A DNA stretch of 64,000 nt from Edaphobacter sp. 12200R-103 (GCF_010093025.1 NZ_CP048114.1:3596001-3660000); one strand, 5' to 3'; shown: positions 8,544-18,329, counted from the first letter of the stretch. Notes: a model not told the origin generated them from the sequence alone. Program-made: numbers and translations.

Positions 8544-8786
8544 AGATTTCCTGGATCGTTGCATCGCATCCATGCGTATGGGCCGCGCTGGCTTAATTGT
8601 ATCGAGTCGCGGCGCATGCAACCACAGAGGCTGCCAACGGGCTGAAATCAGGCGGGATGCGGGTGGCGGGGGGACCGATGGATGATCTGGCGATCAGGAG
8701 TGTTCGTCCTAGCCGATTTATCCCTTCACAATCTATGTACCGATAGCTACGTAACCTGCAATATTGGTTGCCGGGAGGCTGGATCG

Positions 8787-9833
8787 ATGAAACTGCACCT
8801 TGTTGTGGCGATGCTGTCGGTGGGGCTGATGGCGGCTGCGCAGGAGAATCCTGCGGCGAAGATTACGGAGAACCATGCGGTCACGGAGGCCGATGGAACG
8901 GTGCGGGAGCAGCGCGTGATTCCGCTGCCGCAATGGCTTAGTCCTGAGGCGAAGGCGTGGATGAGCCGTCCCATGACAACGGATGCGAATGTGCCGCAGA
9001 CCATTGAGCAGCGGCGCGCGATGCTGGACGCCTCGCAGGCGCGCCATCGCGATGAGCTGCTGAAGATGTTTCCTGTAACCGTGAAGGACAGCACGGTGGC
9101 CGGCGTGCCGGTGCGCGAGGTTGTTCCGAAGACACTAAAACATCAGGACCGCGTACTGATCTGTCTGCATGGCGGCGGCTTCAATGCAGATTCGGGCTCG
9201 TATTCGGAGTCGATTCCTGTGGCGGGGCTGACCGGGGTGCGCGTGGTGAGCGTGTTGTATCGGCTGGCTCCGGAGAATCCTTTTCCTGCGGGTGTGGACG
9301 ATGTAATCGCGGTCTACAAGGAATTACTGAAGACGTACAAGCCGAATCGTATTGGCATCTTCGGCAGCAGCGCGGGCGCGGCGCTTACGCTGGAGGTGGC
9401 CGTGAAGCTGAAGCAGCTGAAGATGCCGATGCCTGCGGCGCTGGGGCCATTCTCCTCATCGGCGAGCATGGTGGAGGGTGGCGATTCGCGGTCGCTGTAC
9501 AACACGGATGGATGGCGCGGCTATGTGCCGGTCCAGGATGGCAAACAGAATGCGGAGTATGTGGGGAAGACGGACCGGCGCGATCCGGTGCTGTCGCCGA
9601 TCTATGCCGATCTCCACGGCATGCCACCGGCTCTGTTCATCACGAGCGAACGCGATCTGCTGCTGAGCTCGACGAGCGAGTTGCATCGTGCGTTTCTGAG
9701 AGCGGGAAACCGGTCGCAGTTAATTGTGTTCGATGGCCTGCCGCATTGCTTCTGGAATAACAATCAGCTTCCGGAGTCGCGCGAGGCGTGGGGGTACATG
9801 GCGGAGTTCTTTGATCGCGAGTTGGGGCGGTGA
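8787..9833 (+). CDS. Exported alpha/beta hydrolase, hormone-sensitive-lipase type esterase
   Basis: A 348-residue carboxylesterase-like enzyme. A short signal peptide (LHLVVAMLSVGLMAAAQ) precedes the mature part. The HSL (family IV) oxyanion motif HGGGF, the nucleophile elbow GSSAGA, the acid in TSERDLLL and the histidine in LPHCFW give a full catalytic triad. The substrate is not predictable; short-chain esters are typical of the family. ATG at 8787 follows GGGAGG at 8773 with about 8-base spacing. It stands alone between divergent and convergent neighbours. Confidence 0.9.
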   Translation: MKLHLVVAMLSVGLMAAAQENPAAKITENHAVTEADGTVREQRVIPLPQWLSPEAKAWMSRPMTTDANVPQTIEQRRAMLDASQARHRDELLKMFPVTVKDSTVAGVPVREVVPKTLKHQDRVLICLHGGGFNADSGSYSESIPVAGLTGVRVVSVLYRLAPENPFPAGVDDVIAVYKELLKTYKPNRIGIFGSSAGAALTLEVAVKLKQLKMPMPAALGPFSSSASMVEGGDSRSLYNTDGWRGYVPVQDGKQNAEYVGKTDRRDPVLSPIYADLHGMPPALFITSERDLLLSSTSELHRAFLRAGNRSQLIVFDGLPHCFWNNNQLPESREAWGYMAEFFDRELGR

Positions 9834-9904
9834 GGCTATAGAGCGCCACGCCTGAGGGTCCGGCCTGCCTGAATCGACCCGCGCTCCAGGAGAGGACGGC
9901 CTAC

Positions 9905-9932
9905 ATCAGGCGACGAGGTCGCCAGATATGGG
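9905..9932. repeat. Short family C repeat with a small hairpin
   Basis: GGCGAC-GAG-GTCGCC at 9909-9923 forms a 6-bp hairpin and is followed by the 13-base string CGCCAGATATGGG, which also occurs at 13374-13386 after a 7-bp hairpin. It lies between the convergent esterase and AHSA1 genes. Confidence 0.5.
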
Positions 9933-9944
9933 CAGCCGAACAAT

Positions 9945-10355
9945 TTAGTGGAACGCCGGTTTTGTCTGATGGGTTGCGAGATACTGCTGCAGGTGAAAGA
10001 GAAGGATGGCCCACAGGGTATTGCACTTGCGGAAGCTGCCGTTTGTGTCGGGCCATCCGGTGTGGCTGAACTCTACGAGTGTTCGTCCGTCAGCGACGGA
10101 CGATAGCTTGAAGCGAGCGATCGTGCCGACGGAGTGTCCCGGTCCCTCGATGCACTTCCACTCCACGATGTGGGCATCAGGCTTGATAATCTTCCATTCA
10201 AAACTGGGGCCGTCGTTGGAATGTGTCGTGAAGGTTTCGCCCTTATCGTTCGTGCCGGCGGTATGCCACTTTGCCAATTCGTGTGCGTTCGTCAACGCCA
10301 GGCAGATGGCCTCAGGCGTCGCGTTGGTCTTGATCTCGTGATTGATGTCAGGCAT
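9945..10355 (-). CDS. SRPBCC/AHSA1-type domain protein
   Basis: A 136-residue single-domain protein with the pattern of the START-like/AHSA1 superfamily: an N-terminal INHEIKTNATPEAICLALT segment, then a helix and LAKWHTAG, beta strands around FEWKIIKPDAHIVEWKC and a C-terminal helix. Such proteins bind small hydrophobic ligands or cofactors; the ligand here is unknown. ATG at 10355 follows GAGGGAAAA. A TATAAT-like string lies at about 10375-10380 on the same strand and could be its -10 element. It is divergent from the decarboxylase genes, so the two may share a control region. Confidence 0.78.
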   Translation of the reverse strand: MPDINHEIKTNATPEAICLALTNAHELAKWHTAGTNDKGETFTTHSNDGPSFEWKIIKPDAHIVEWKCIEGPGHSVGTIARFKLSSVADGRTLVEFSHTGWPDTNGSFRKCNTLWAILLFHLQQYLATHQTKPAFH

Positions 10356-10537
10356 TTTTCCCTCAGAGAAGCGGATTATATATGGCGGAAGGTATCGAAG
10401 ATGAAATGAAGTTAAGCGCAAACCATTGCAGGTTAGCGTCTTTCATCGATACAGGATCGCAGGCGTTGTACACTGCTGTTCCGGCCCCCTGCACATTTTT
10501 TTCGTATCGGTTTTTTGACTCTGCAATGAGGGTATCC

Positions 10538-11965
10538 ATGCGTGCCTACCAGGACTTTCGGGAGTTTCTCTCTGTACTCGAACAGCAAAAACAGCTTTTG
10601 CGCATTACGGATCCAATCAAGCTGGAGCCGGACATGGCGGCGGCATCAGCGGCCGCGACGAAGCTGGGGAATCGCAGTCCGGCGCTTATGTTCAACAACA
10701 TTGCCGGTTATCAGAACGCGCAGATCGTGACGAACGTGCACGGCTCGTGGGCGAACCATGCTTTGGCATTAGGCATGGATCCGGAGACGGGAGTGCGAGA
10801 CCAGTTCCTTGAGTTTGTGCGCCGCTATCGAATGTTTCCAGGTCAGCTGGAGCGTGTGACTTCGGCGCCGTGGCAGGAGGTTGTGATTGATAAGGACATC
10901 AACCTGTTCGAGATTCTGCCGCTGTTCCGCTGGAACCAGGGGGACGGTGGTTTCTTTATCGACAAGCCGTGCGTCATCAGTCGCGATCCCGATGACTGGA
11001 ACAACGACGATGTAGAGAACGTAGGTGTCTACCGATTGCAGGTAAAGGACAAGAACCATCTGGGCATTCAGACGGTTCCGCAGCACGATATCGCGCTACA
11101 GCTTGCTCATGCGGAAGCGCGCGGCGAGGACCTTCCGGTGGCGATTGCGCTGGGCAATGAGCCGATCATCACGCTGATGGGTGCGACTCCCATGCTGTAC
11201 ACGCAGCTGGAGTACAAGATGGCGGCGGTAATGCAGGGGCAGCCATATCGTGTGGTGCAGAATGCGAAGGGGCTGGACATTCCTTACGGCTCGGAGGTTG
11301 TGCTGGAGGGAAGGATCCTGGCGCGCAAGCGGCAGCCCGAAGGACCGTTCGGTGAGTTTCCCGGCTACTACTCAGGCTGTCATCAGTACCCTTTGATTGA
11401 GATCGATCGTATGCTGCACAGGAAGGACCCGATCTATGAATCGGTCTACGTGGGCAGGCCGTGGACGGAGCTGGATTATTTACAGGCGTTGACGACGAGC
11501 GCGCCGATCTTCGATCAGATCAACGCTACGTTTCCTGAGGTGCAGGCAGTGAATGCGTTGTACACGCATGGCCTTGTGCTGATTGTCTCGACGAAGGTTC
11601 GTTATGGCGGCTTCGCTAAGGCAGTTGGACTGCGAGTGTTGAGCACACCGCACGGACTGGGCTATGCAAAGGTGATCATTGTTGTCGATGCGGATGTGGA
11701 CCCCTTCGATCTGAACCAGGTGATGTGGGCGATGTCGGTGAGGGTAAATCCGGCAGGCGATGTGCTGATGATGCCGAATCTTGCGGAGAACCTGCTGGAT
11801 CCCGCGTGTCAGCCGAGCGGGATGGTGACAAAGATGATCATCGATGCGACGATGCCGGTCCCCCCGGATACCCGAGGCGACTACGGCGAGATTCTCGAGA
11901 CCCCCATGGGAACCGATACATGGCTGCAGAAGCTGGAAGCGTTGACGAAGGAGCTGCAGAAATGA
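10538..11965 (+). CDS. vdcC: UbiD-family non-oxidative hydroxyarylic acid decarboxylase, catalytic subunit C
   Basis: A 475-residue UbiD-family enzyme that uses prenylated FMN to decarboxylate (reversibly) aromatic acids such as 4-hydroxybenzoate or vanillate. The length and the motif EGPFGEFPGYYSG match the BsdC/VdcC branch. Assignment to that branch rather than to ubiquinone-type UbiD rests on the immediately downstream subunit D gene. ATG at 10538 follows GAGGG at 10528; an ATG at 10526 is an alternative. The overlap ATGA with the next gene indicates translational coupling. The flavin prenyltransferase (UbiX/VdcB) needed to make the cofactor is not in the window. Confidence 0.9.
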   Translation: MRAYQDFREFLSVLEQQKQLLRITDPIKLEPDMAAASAAATKLGNRSPALMFNNIAGYQNAQIVTNVHGSWANHALALGMDPETGVRDQFLEFVRRYRMFPGQLERVTSAPWQEVVIDKDINLFEILPLFRWNQGDGGFFIDKPCVISRDPDDWNNDDVENVGVYRLQVKDKNHLGIQTVPQHDIALQLAHAEARGEDLPVAIALGNEPIITLMGATPMLYTQLEYKMAAVMQGQPYRVVQNAKGLDIPYGSEVVLEGRILARKRQPEGPFGEFPGYYSGCHQYPLIEIDRMLHRKDPIYESVYVGRPWTELDYLQALTTSAPIFDQINATFPEVQAVNALYTHGLVLIVSTKVRYGGFAKAVGLRVLSTPHGLGYAKVIIVVDADVDPFDLNQVMWAMSVRVNPAGDVLMMPNLAENLLDPACQPSGMVTKMIIDATMPVPPDTRGDYGEILETPMGTDTWLQKLEALTKELQK

Positions 11966-12225
11966 GCGCGACAACACAGGGAAGTGGTGTTCCAGTCTGT
12001 CCGAGGTGCCGGTCAAATACAACCGAGGTGCGCGGCGTCTCTCCGGTTGCGGGAGTCTGGACTGTCTATGGATGCGATACCTGCTTCTATACATGGCGCA
12101 GCACAGAGGGAGAGCAGAACACGAATCCGGATAAGTATCCGGAGGTGTTTCGTCTGAAGCCCGAGAACCTGCCGAAGCTGCAAGTCGCTCCGAGGATTCC
12201 GCCTCTGCAGCCTAAGGCTCAGTAG
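11962..12225 (+). CDS. vdcD: Hydroxyarylic acid decarboxylase small subunit D
   Basis: An 87-residue zinc-ribbon-like protein matching VdcD/BsdD: CPRCRSNTTEV at the N-terminus, then SPVAGVWTVYGCDTCFYTWR, giving two CxxC pairs likely to hold a metal, and a closing PPLQPK tail. In Bacillus and Streptomyces systems the B, C and D genes together give phenolic acid decarboxylase activity. It starts 4 bases before the end of the catalytic subunit gene. About 10 residues precede the conserved region, slightly longer than the usual start. Confidence 0.88.
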   Translation: MSATTQGSGVPVCPRCRSNTTEVRGVSPVAGVWTVYGCDTCFYTWRSTEGEQNTNPDKYPEVFRLKPENLPKLQVAPRIPPLQPKAQ

Positions 12226-12329
12226 GCGGCAGAGGTCGCGATTACCCATGGTCTTTGTATTTTATGTAGTGGATGGAGCATGCTGATTTCAGAGGCGGGG
12301 CCCTTTTGTGCGGGAGTAACATCGTCTGC

Positions 12330-12569
12330 ATGATTCGCAGGCGCAGATTGAAGGCGACGGCACTGAAGGGCGCGGCCATTGTCGGCGTTGCCATGGTGGG
12401 AACGGCGGTCGGAGCGATGGCGGTCGGTGCCTTGGCGATTGGCGCAGTCGCAATCGGTGCACTGGGGATCAATGCGCTGGGTATGGGTACGGCGAGGATT
12501 GAGGAGTTGAGTATCGGCAAGCTTACAGTGGATGAGCTTGTGGTGAAGAAGAGAGTGGAAGAGGGCTGA
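12330..12569 (+). CDS. Small Gly/Ala-rich repeat protein
   Basis: About 79 residues. After a basic start (MIRRRRLKATALKG) comes a run of near-identical five- or six-residue units of the form AxGAxAIGA, then GMGTARIEELSIG and KLTVDELVVKK. The period and the change to IEELSIGKLTVDELVV suggest either two hydrophobic membrane helices or a small beta-solenoid-like repeat. The function is not recognised. The ATG at 12330 fits the basic N-terminus but its GGGAG is 13 bases away; an in-frame ATG at 12273 is possible. It stands alone in a region with scattered repeats. Confidence 0.6.
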   Translation: MIRRRRLKATALKGAAIVGVAMVGTAVGAMAVGALAIGAVAIGALGINALGMGTARIEELSIGKLTVDELVVKKRVEEG

Positions 12570-12886
12570 GATCATCGCTCCGGGTTGGAGCTTCGCGCGA
12601 ATGGCCACTCCTGTGCTGAAGCCGCATGAATGGGGCACCCCCGGCTTCTATCCTCACGGCGAAGCCGTGCCCTTAAGCGAGACGAGTTGAAATCCTGTCG
12701 GATGTGGCGAGACTTGTATAGGGCTATGATGGGTTAACGGTTTTGACCCCTATGCCAACCTGCAGTCGGTGAAGCGAACGGGCTCTCGATCATTGCCTGC
12801 CACACGAATCAAGATGCTGCAGCTCATCCGCGCTTCGGAGATCCCAAAACCATCTGATCCGCCGCAAAGAAATATTGGAGGCATGT
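12570..12886. other. Gene-free stretch upstream of the omega-like gene
   Basis: No convincing coding frame. It contains a family C-like string GAATGGGGCACCCCCGGC near 12629 and a GC-rich inverted stretch (CACGGCGAAGCCGTG) around 12656-12670. The remainder is presumably leader and promoter for the gene at 12887. Confidence 0.5.
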
Positions 12887-13075
12887 ATGCGTTCAGAAGC
12901 GATTTTCCGCGCAAAAGAGGCTGTTTCGAATCGGTATCAGCTCTGCCAGACGGTGGCGAAGGCCACACGCCGGATGCATGTCGCCTCACGAAACCAGCAG
13001 GACACCATTAACAGCGCTCTCGAGAAGGTTGCCGGGGATGCACCGCTGGTAGCGGTCAAGCGTGTGGTTTTGTAG
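12887..13075 (+). CDS. Mini-protein resembling RNA polymerase omega subunit
   Basis: A 62-residue protein beginning MRSEAIFRAKEAVSNRYQLC with TVAKATRRMH following. The NRYxLxxxxAKATRRxH pattern resembles the conserved core of RpoZ (omega), which binds the beta-prime C-terminus and aids polymerase assembly, and it recalls omega sequences of acidobacteria. The C-terminal part is short and diverged. ATG at 12887 has a strong TTGGAGG at 12875-12881. It is isolated from the usual gmk-rpoZ-dfp neighbourhood, so it may be a second, divergent omega copy. Recognition is from memory of the motif, not from an alignment. Confidence 0.55.
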   Translation: MRSEAIFRAKEAVSNRYQLCQTVAKATRRMHVASRNQQDTINSALEKVAGDAPLVAVKRVVL

Positions 13076-13109
13076 CGAACGGGGGGTGGAGGTTGACCTG
13101 TCGTGATGC

Positions 13110-13490
13110 GCTCGTCTGATGGGAAGGCGTACCTCAGGGACTGAAGCCCCTGCTCAAGATAAGGGAATTGCACGGCGAATGATCCCACATCTCAAAATCG
13201 AGATGTGGGGCACCCGGCATGAATGGGGCGCCGGAGGTATGGGCTGGATTTTATGTATGGGCCACCCAGCACCGATGTATGAGTATTCGGAATGTGTAGA
13301 CGAGAGTGCCAAGCCTGGCCTACCTAGAGGCGGATCGCGCCGTCGCGCGATTGCCCACATCTGGCGATGAGACCGCCAGATATGGGGGACCCGATGATGT
13401 GGTTGGGGCAGATATGGGCCACCCAGCCACCAATGTGTATGCTTCGGTCAGATGTAGGCCACCCATTCTGATGGAGCCGGTAGAGCCTGG
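13110..13490. repeat. Dense cluster of family C repeats
   Basis: A gene-free 430-base gap. A perfect 10-bp palindrome CCCACATCTC/GAGATGTGGG (13184-13209, loop AAAATC) is followed by GGGGCACCC. A second hairpin TCTGGCG/CGCCAGA is at 13360-13380. The strings GGGCCACCCAGC, ATATGGGCCACCCAGCC and GTAGGCCACCCATTC recur between about 13258 and 13465. The segments are short, diverged and in both contexts preceded by ATATG or ATGTAG. No ORF of coding character is present. Confidence 0.65.
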
Positions 13491-13506
13491 GTGAGGAGGA
13501 TCGAAC

Positions 13507-14313
13507 ATGTCAGCGGAAGTGGATCTCTACGATAGCGCGTATGGCAACTATGAGTCGGCTACGTACCGCCAGGTGCGCATCGAGACCTATGGCGAGGATT
13601 TTGGGCAAACGAGCTGGGTGACCACGGAAGAATCGAATGCCATCCCCCAGCTGCTGGGACTGAGATCCGATTCGTTTGTGCTGGAAGTGGGGTGCGGTTC
13701 GGGGGGATATGCCTTGCACCTTGGAGAAAAGGTGGGCTGTCGGCTGATAGGGCTGGACGTTAATGAACCGGGAGTTCGCAATGCGAACCAGCTTGCAGTG
13801 GCAAGAGGTCTCGCTTCCCAGGTGCGTTTTGAACAGTGCGACGCCTCGAAGAGGCTACCTTTCGACGACAACATCTTTGATGCCGTGTTCTCGAATGACG
13901 CTTTGTGCCATCTCCCGGGGCGACCCGAGGTGTTGGTTGAGATGTTTCGCGTACTAAAGCCAGGCGGACGGATGCTGTTCAGCGACGCTCTGGTCATTGG
14001 CGGAATGGTTTCCCAGGAAGAGATCGCTACGCGTAGCTCGATCGGCTTTTACGTGTACAGCCCGCCTGGAGAGAATGAACGCCTCATGGAGCGAGCGAAG
14101 TTTCGACAGATCCGCGTAACAGATACAACGGAGAGCGCGGCTCGGATCGCGAAGCAGTGGTATGACGCACGGGAGAAGAGAAAAGAGGAACTGGTCGCGG
14201 CGGAAGGCAATCCTAACTTCGAGGGACTGCAACGGTTCCTCGCGTGCGTGCATGTTTTGACGAGCGAAAAGCGTCTGCTGAGATATCTGTACGTTGCGAG
14301 GAAAGAGTCCTGA
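13507..14313 (+). CDS. Class I SAM-dependent methyltransferase
   Basis: A 268-residue protein with a Rossmann methyltransferase core: motif I VLEVGCGSGGYALHL, an acidic end of strand 2 in LIGLDVNEPG, motif around FEQCDASKRLPFDDNIFDAV and the post-motif LKPGGRMLFSDAL. The C-terminal helices after position 190 may form a substrate lid. The closest style is the UbiE/sarcosine-type N- or C-methyltransferase group, but the substrate cannot be read. ATG at 13507 follows GAGGAGGATC. It is flanked on both sides by family C repeats. Confidence 0.88.
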   Translation: MSAEVDLYDSAYGNYESATYRQVRIETYGEDFGQTSWVTTEESNAIPQLLGLRSDSFVLEVGCGSGGYALHLGEKVGCRLIGLDVNEPGVRNANQLAVARGLASQVRFEQCDASKRLPFDDNIFDAVFSNDALCHLPGRPEVLVEMFRVLKPGGRMLFSDALVIGGMVSQEEIATRSSIGFYVYSPPGENERLMERAKFRQIRVTDTTESAARIAKQWYDAREKRKEELVAAEGNPNFEGLQRFLACVHVLTSEKRLLRYLYVARKES

Positions 14314-14346
14314 GATGATCTTACTCGATGATATGTCTGGGCCACC

Positions 14347-14504
14347 CGCGGGATCGCGAGGGCGAGCCAGACGGTGTTTGCGGCGTACCTGAATGTGACG
14401 CCGAGCCTGGTGAGCAAGTGGGAGCGCGGAGAGAAGCACCCGCAGGGTGCTTCGTTAAGCTGCTGAGTCTGGTGGAGAAGAAGGGGCTGGAGGCTGTAAC
14501 TTAG
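14347..14504 (+). pseudogene. Frameshifted relic of an Xre/HigA-type antitoxin
   Basis: One frame reads SQTVFAAYLNVTPSLVSKWE then RGEKHPQGAS, a clear helix-turn-helix of the antitoxin/Xre family. At about 14455 the frame breaks (stop at 14464-14466), and the continuation KLLSLVEKKGLEAVT with a natural stop lies in another frame, consistent with loss of a single base. No start codon or N-terminal region remains; the 5' edge abuts a family C repeat (GGGCCACCC at about 14340). A toxin gene was not seen next to it. Confidence 0.75.
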
Positions 14505-14529
14505 TGTTCGTTGAATGAAGGGTCGCGCT

Positions 14530-14622
14530 GTTCGCGCGATGTCCCACCTTAGCCGCTTCATGTCGAAGATGGGGCACCGATGTGGCCGGATTAGATGTGG
14601 GCCAACCCCCACCCTGCCGAAA
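14530..14622. repeat. Family C repeat segment
   Basis: It contains GATGTCCCACCTTAGCC, GATGGGGCACCGATGTGG and GATGTGGGCCAACCCC, related to the segments in the 13.1-13.5 kb cluster. It forms the left boundary of the lower-GC island that follows. Confidence 0.5.
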
Positions 14623-14625
14623 TCT

Positions 14626-15367
14626 CTACCGTCGTTTTTTGAGACAGTAAGTTCCATGGAACTGAGTGTTTATCCATATTTCGGCGAATGGTAGCTGTGC
14701 TTCAAGAAAGGACTGCTCAAAGGAAGCGATTTGCCGATCATCGACAAAGCCCGCGACTCCTATGATCAAAGCTAGATCTTTTACTGCGTTCTCGCCCCCG
14801 TATTTATTCAGCTTTTTGACTATTCCTTCTATGATCCATTGCCCATCGGTTGGAACGGCGCCACCGGTCGGAATTTCAATTTCTATATCTGGAATAATTT
14901 CAGGATGGTGTGAGATGTTTACGATGTGGATCAAGTCTGCAACGTCTGGATTTTGTTTTTCCAATTCCTCATACCTTAGGACGAGATCGCCTTTGAGCTG
15001 TTCGCGCGCAATAATTTCGGCTAGCGCCCGCACTATTGGCGTCGGAACTCCGCGCATCACCGCTTTATCGCTCGGTATAACTCCGACTAGTAAGTGGCGT
15101 GCCCCAAGTTCTAGCAGCAAATCAGCAAGAGAAGCTTTTTAGCTTTTGAACGGTGTTTTTGTCATCCCGATATCGAAAGTCCAAAGGAATACTTACGATT
15201 TGAGCCTCTCGGTCTGGAAATTTGTCGCTTGAACTCTTGAGTACCACGTCTGCGGGTTCGCGCTCCGAAGGATGCGCTTCGTAGTCGGAACCTTCAGCCT
15301 CGTTAAGGCTCTTGGCAACGAGTTTTCCTTGATGAACTTCCCAAAGTTTCTTTTGAGCAGCTGTCAT
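14626..15367 (-). pseudogene. Gene of unknown function interrupted by a +1 frameshift
   Basis: Two minus-strand frames make one continuous protein if a single A is removed from an A5 tract near 15135. The first part (15367 down to 15122) begins MTAAQKKLWEVHQGKLVAK and ends ...TVQKLK; it then hits TGA at 15122-15124. The second frame continues ASLADLLLELGARHLLVG to KKRR at 14626. Without the shift the second part would have to start at a TTG with no ribosome site. The joined product would be about 246 residues. No domain is recognised. Base composition is clearly more AT-rich than the surroundings. A sequencing error, a true mutation or recoding are all possible. Confidence 0.6.
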
Positions 15368-15448
15368 TTACACCTCGTTCGAGGATCTGTAAACAGTCCA
15401 ACGTACGTCAGTAGCGGCGAAAATCATTCATCTCTCGTGAATGATCGA

Positions 15449-16288
15449 TTACCTCTTGAGCGCAAGAAGCTGTGCAGCGAATTCTTCCCGTTCCCGTTTA
15501 TGTTCATAAAGCATTTGGAACGTCCTCGTAAAGATCAAGTTGCAGTGATCGAAGAGCGTAATGCACTCTTCTTCGGTTTTTCCATGTAAGCCGCTACTTG
15601 TTACATCATGTAGTGCCTTGAAGCTGTCGCGACCATTCGCAAACGCTGATGAAGGCAAAATCTTCTCTGCGGCGTACTCAATCTTTTGCGAATACTGATA
15701 GGTCGTGCGGGCATTGTCATACTCTTGCCGGTCGGCCGCTGCCCACAACTCCCACTTTTCATCTCTTAACAAGTCCATAAGTTCATCGGTTTTGTCTTCA
15801 ATAATCCGGCGCAAATAAGAAACAGCGCCAATGCCGAAGCCAAAGCTCCGCGAGCGGACGGCCTTACGATAGAGTTGTAGTGAATCGCCGAGGGCTTTCT
15901 TGAGCTTCGGGTCAATGCCTTCCGGTAATTCAGGAATCTGTCCAACCTTCCAAAAGCTTTCGTTCCAAACATACATATATATTTGGGATCTCTTCTTGCA
16001 ATTGCGGCACTGGTAATTCACCGTGCGTCCCCAACCACGATCGCTGTAGTTCGAACCTCTTGTTCGCTCCGACCGTTCAAATGTCTGTTCTCTACCGCAT
16101 GTCCCGCCACAATAAAGTTCGATGGTCTCCGGGAGACTGTCGAGTGATTTTGTCTCTTCGGTGAAAGCGAATGGTGTATATAGAGCGCCCGTCGCAAGGA
16201 ACTGTCCTAATTCCTTCCTCTTGTCACTAGCCATTGCTGCGAGAGTTTCCAGGGTAATCGTTTCGGCAATATTCGGGGGCGTACTCAT
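15449..16288 (-). CDS. Uncharacterised protein with a zinc-ribbon-like N-terminal part
   Basis: A 279-residue protein. LYCGGTCGREQTF and, some 30 residues later, YQCRNCKKRS supply two Cys pairs that could hold zinc. A helical region follows with LQLYRKAVRSRSFGFGIGAV and SYLRRIIEDKTDELMDLL, similar in style to a widespread family of unknown-function proteins often found in genomic islands (DUF4145-like). The C-terminus is helical and charged. ATG at 16288 is chosen; a GTG precedes it directly. No ribosome site is evident. It is 80 bases upstream of the frameshifted gene, shares its strand and lower GC content, and so was probably acquired with it. Confidence 0.7.
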   Translation of the reverse strand: MSTPPNIAETITLETLAAMASDKRKELGQFLATGALYTPFAFTEETKSLDSLPETIELYCGGTCGREQTFERSERTRGSNYSDRGWGRTVNYQCRNCKKRSQIYMYVWNESFWKVGQIPELPEGIDPKLKKALGDSLQLYRKAVRSRSFGFGIGAVSYLRRIIEDKTDELMDLLRDEKWELWAAADRQEYDNARTTYQYSQKIEYAAEKILPSSAFANGRDSFKALHDVTSSGLHGKTEEECITLFDHCNLIFTRTFQMLYEHKREREEFAAQLLALKR

Positions 16289-16342
16289 CACTCAAATTTA
16301 GCCTAAATCTAAAAGCAAATACACGACCAGAGTTTGCGCAAT

Positions 16343-16372
16343 AAACAAGAAGGCCGCGATTGCTCGCGGCCT
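16343..16372 (-). terminator. Rho-independent terminator of rpoD
   Basis: Read on the minus strand, AGGCCGCGA and TCGCGGCCT (16372-16364 and 16359-16351) form a perfect 9-bp stem around GCAA, followed by TCTTGTTT. It lies 30 bases beyond the rpoD stop codon. Confidence 0.85.
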
Positions 16373-16401
16373 CTTTGCTGTTTCTGAGTTGATGTTGTTG
16401 C

Positions 16402-18108
<1,707 letters not shown>

Positions 18109-18329
18109 GAGGGTGCGCGCTCCTGCAAATAAATTCTTTTTTTTGGGATGCCGCTCAGGCGAGGTGCTGTGGTATCCGGGCGGACCTATCCCTGGGTTGT
18201 TTCCGTGGTGTCAGGGAGCAGATAGCGGTGACGACCGCTTTGGCCAGCCGTAAGACCTTCCAGAGAGGTCAGGCATTCAAGGGCACACTTCCCCAGCGAA
18301 TCACAGGATACCACAGTAAGTTAGACGAT

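Noticed and set aside
13110..13490. CRISPR array candidate
   Set aside because: Repeats are short, diverged, unevenly spaced and lack uniform spacers; no cas genes nearby.
16051..16070. GTTCGAAC string suggestive of a tRNA T-loop
   Set aside because: It lies inside a coding frame and no acceptor, anticodon or D-arm pairing surrounds it; no tRNA was found anywhere.
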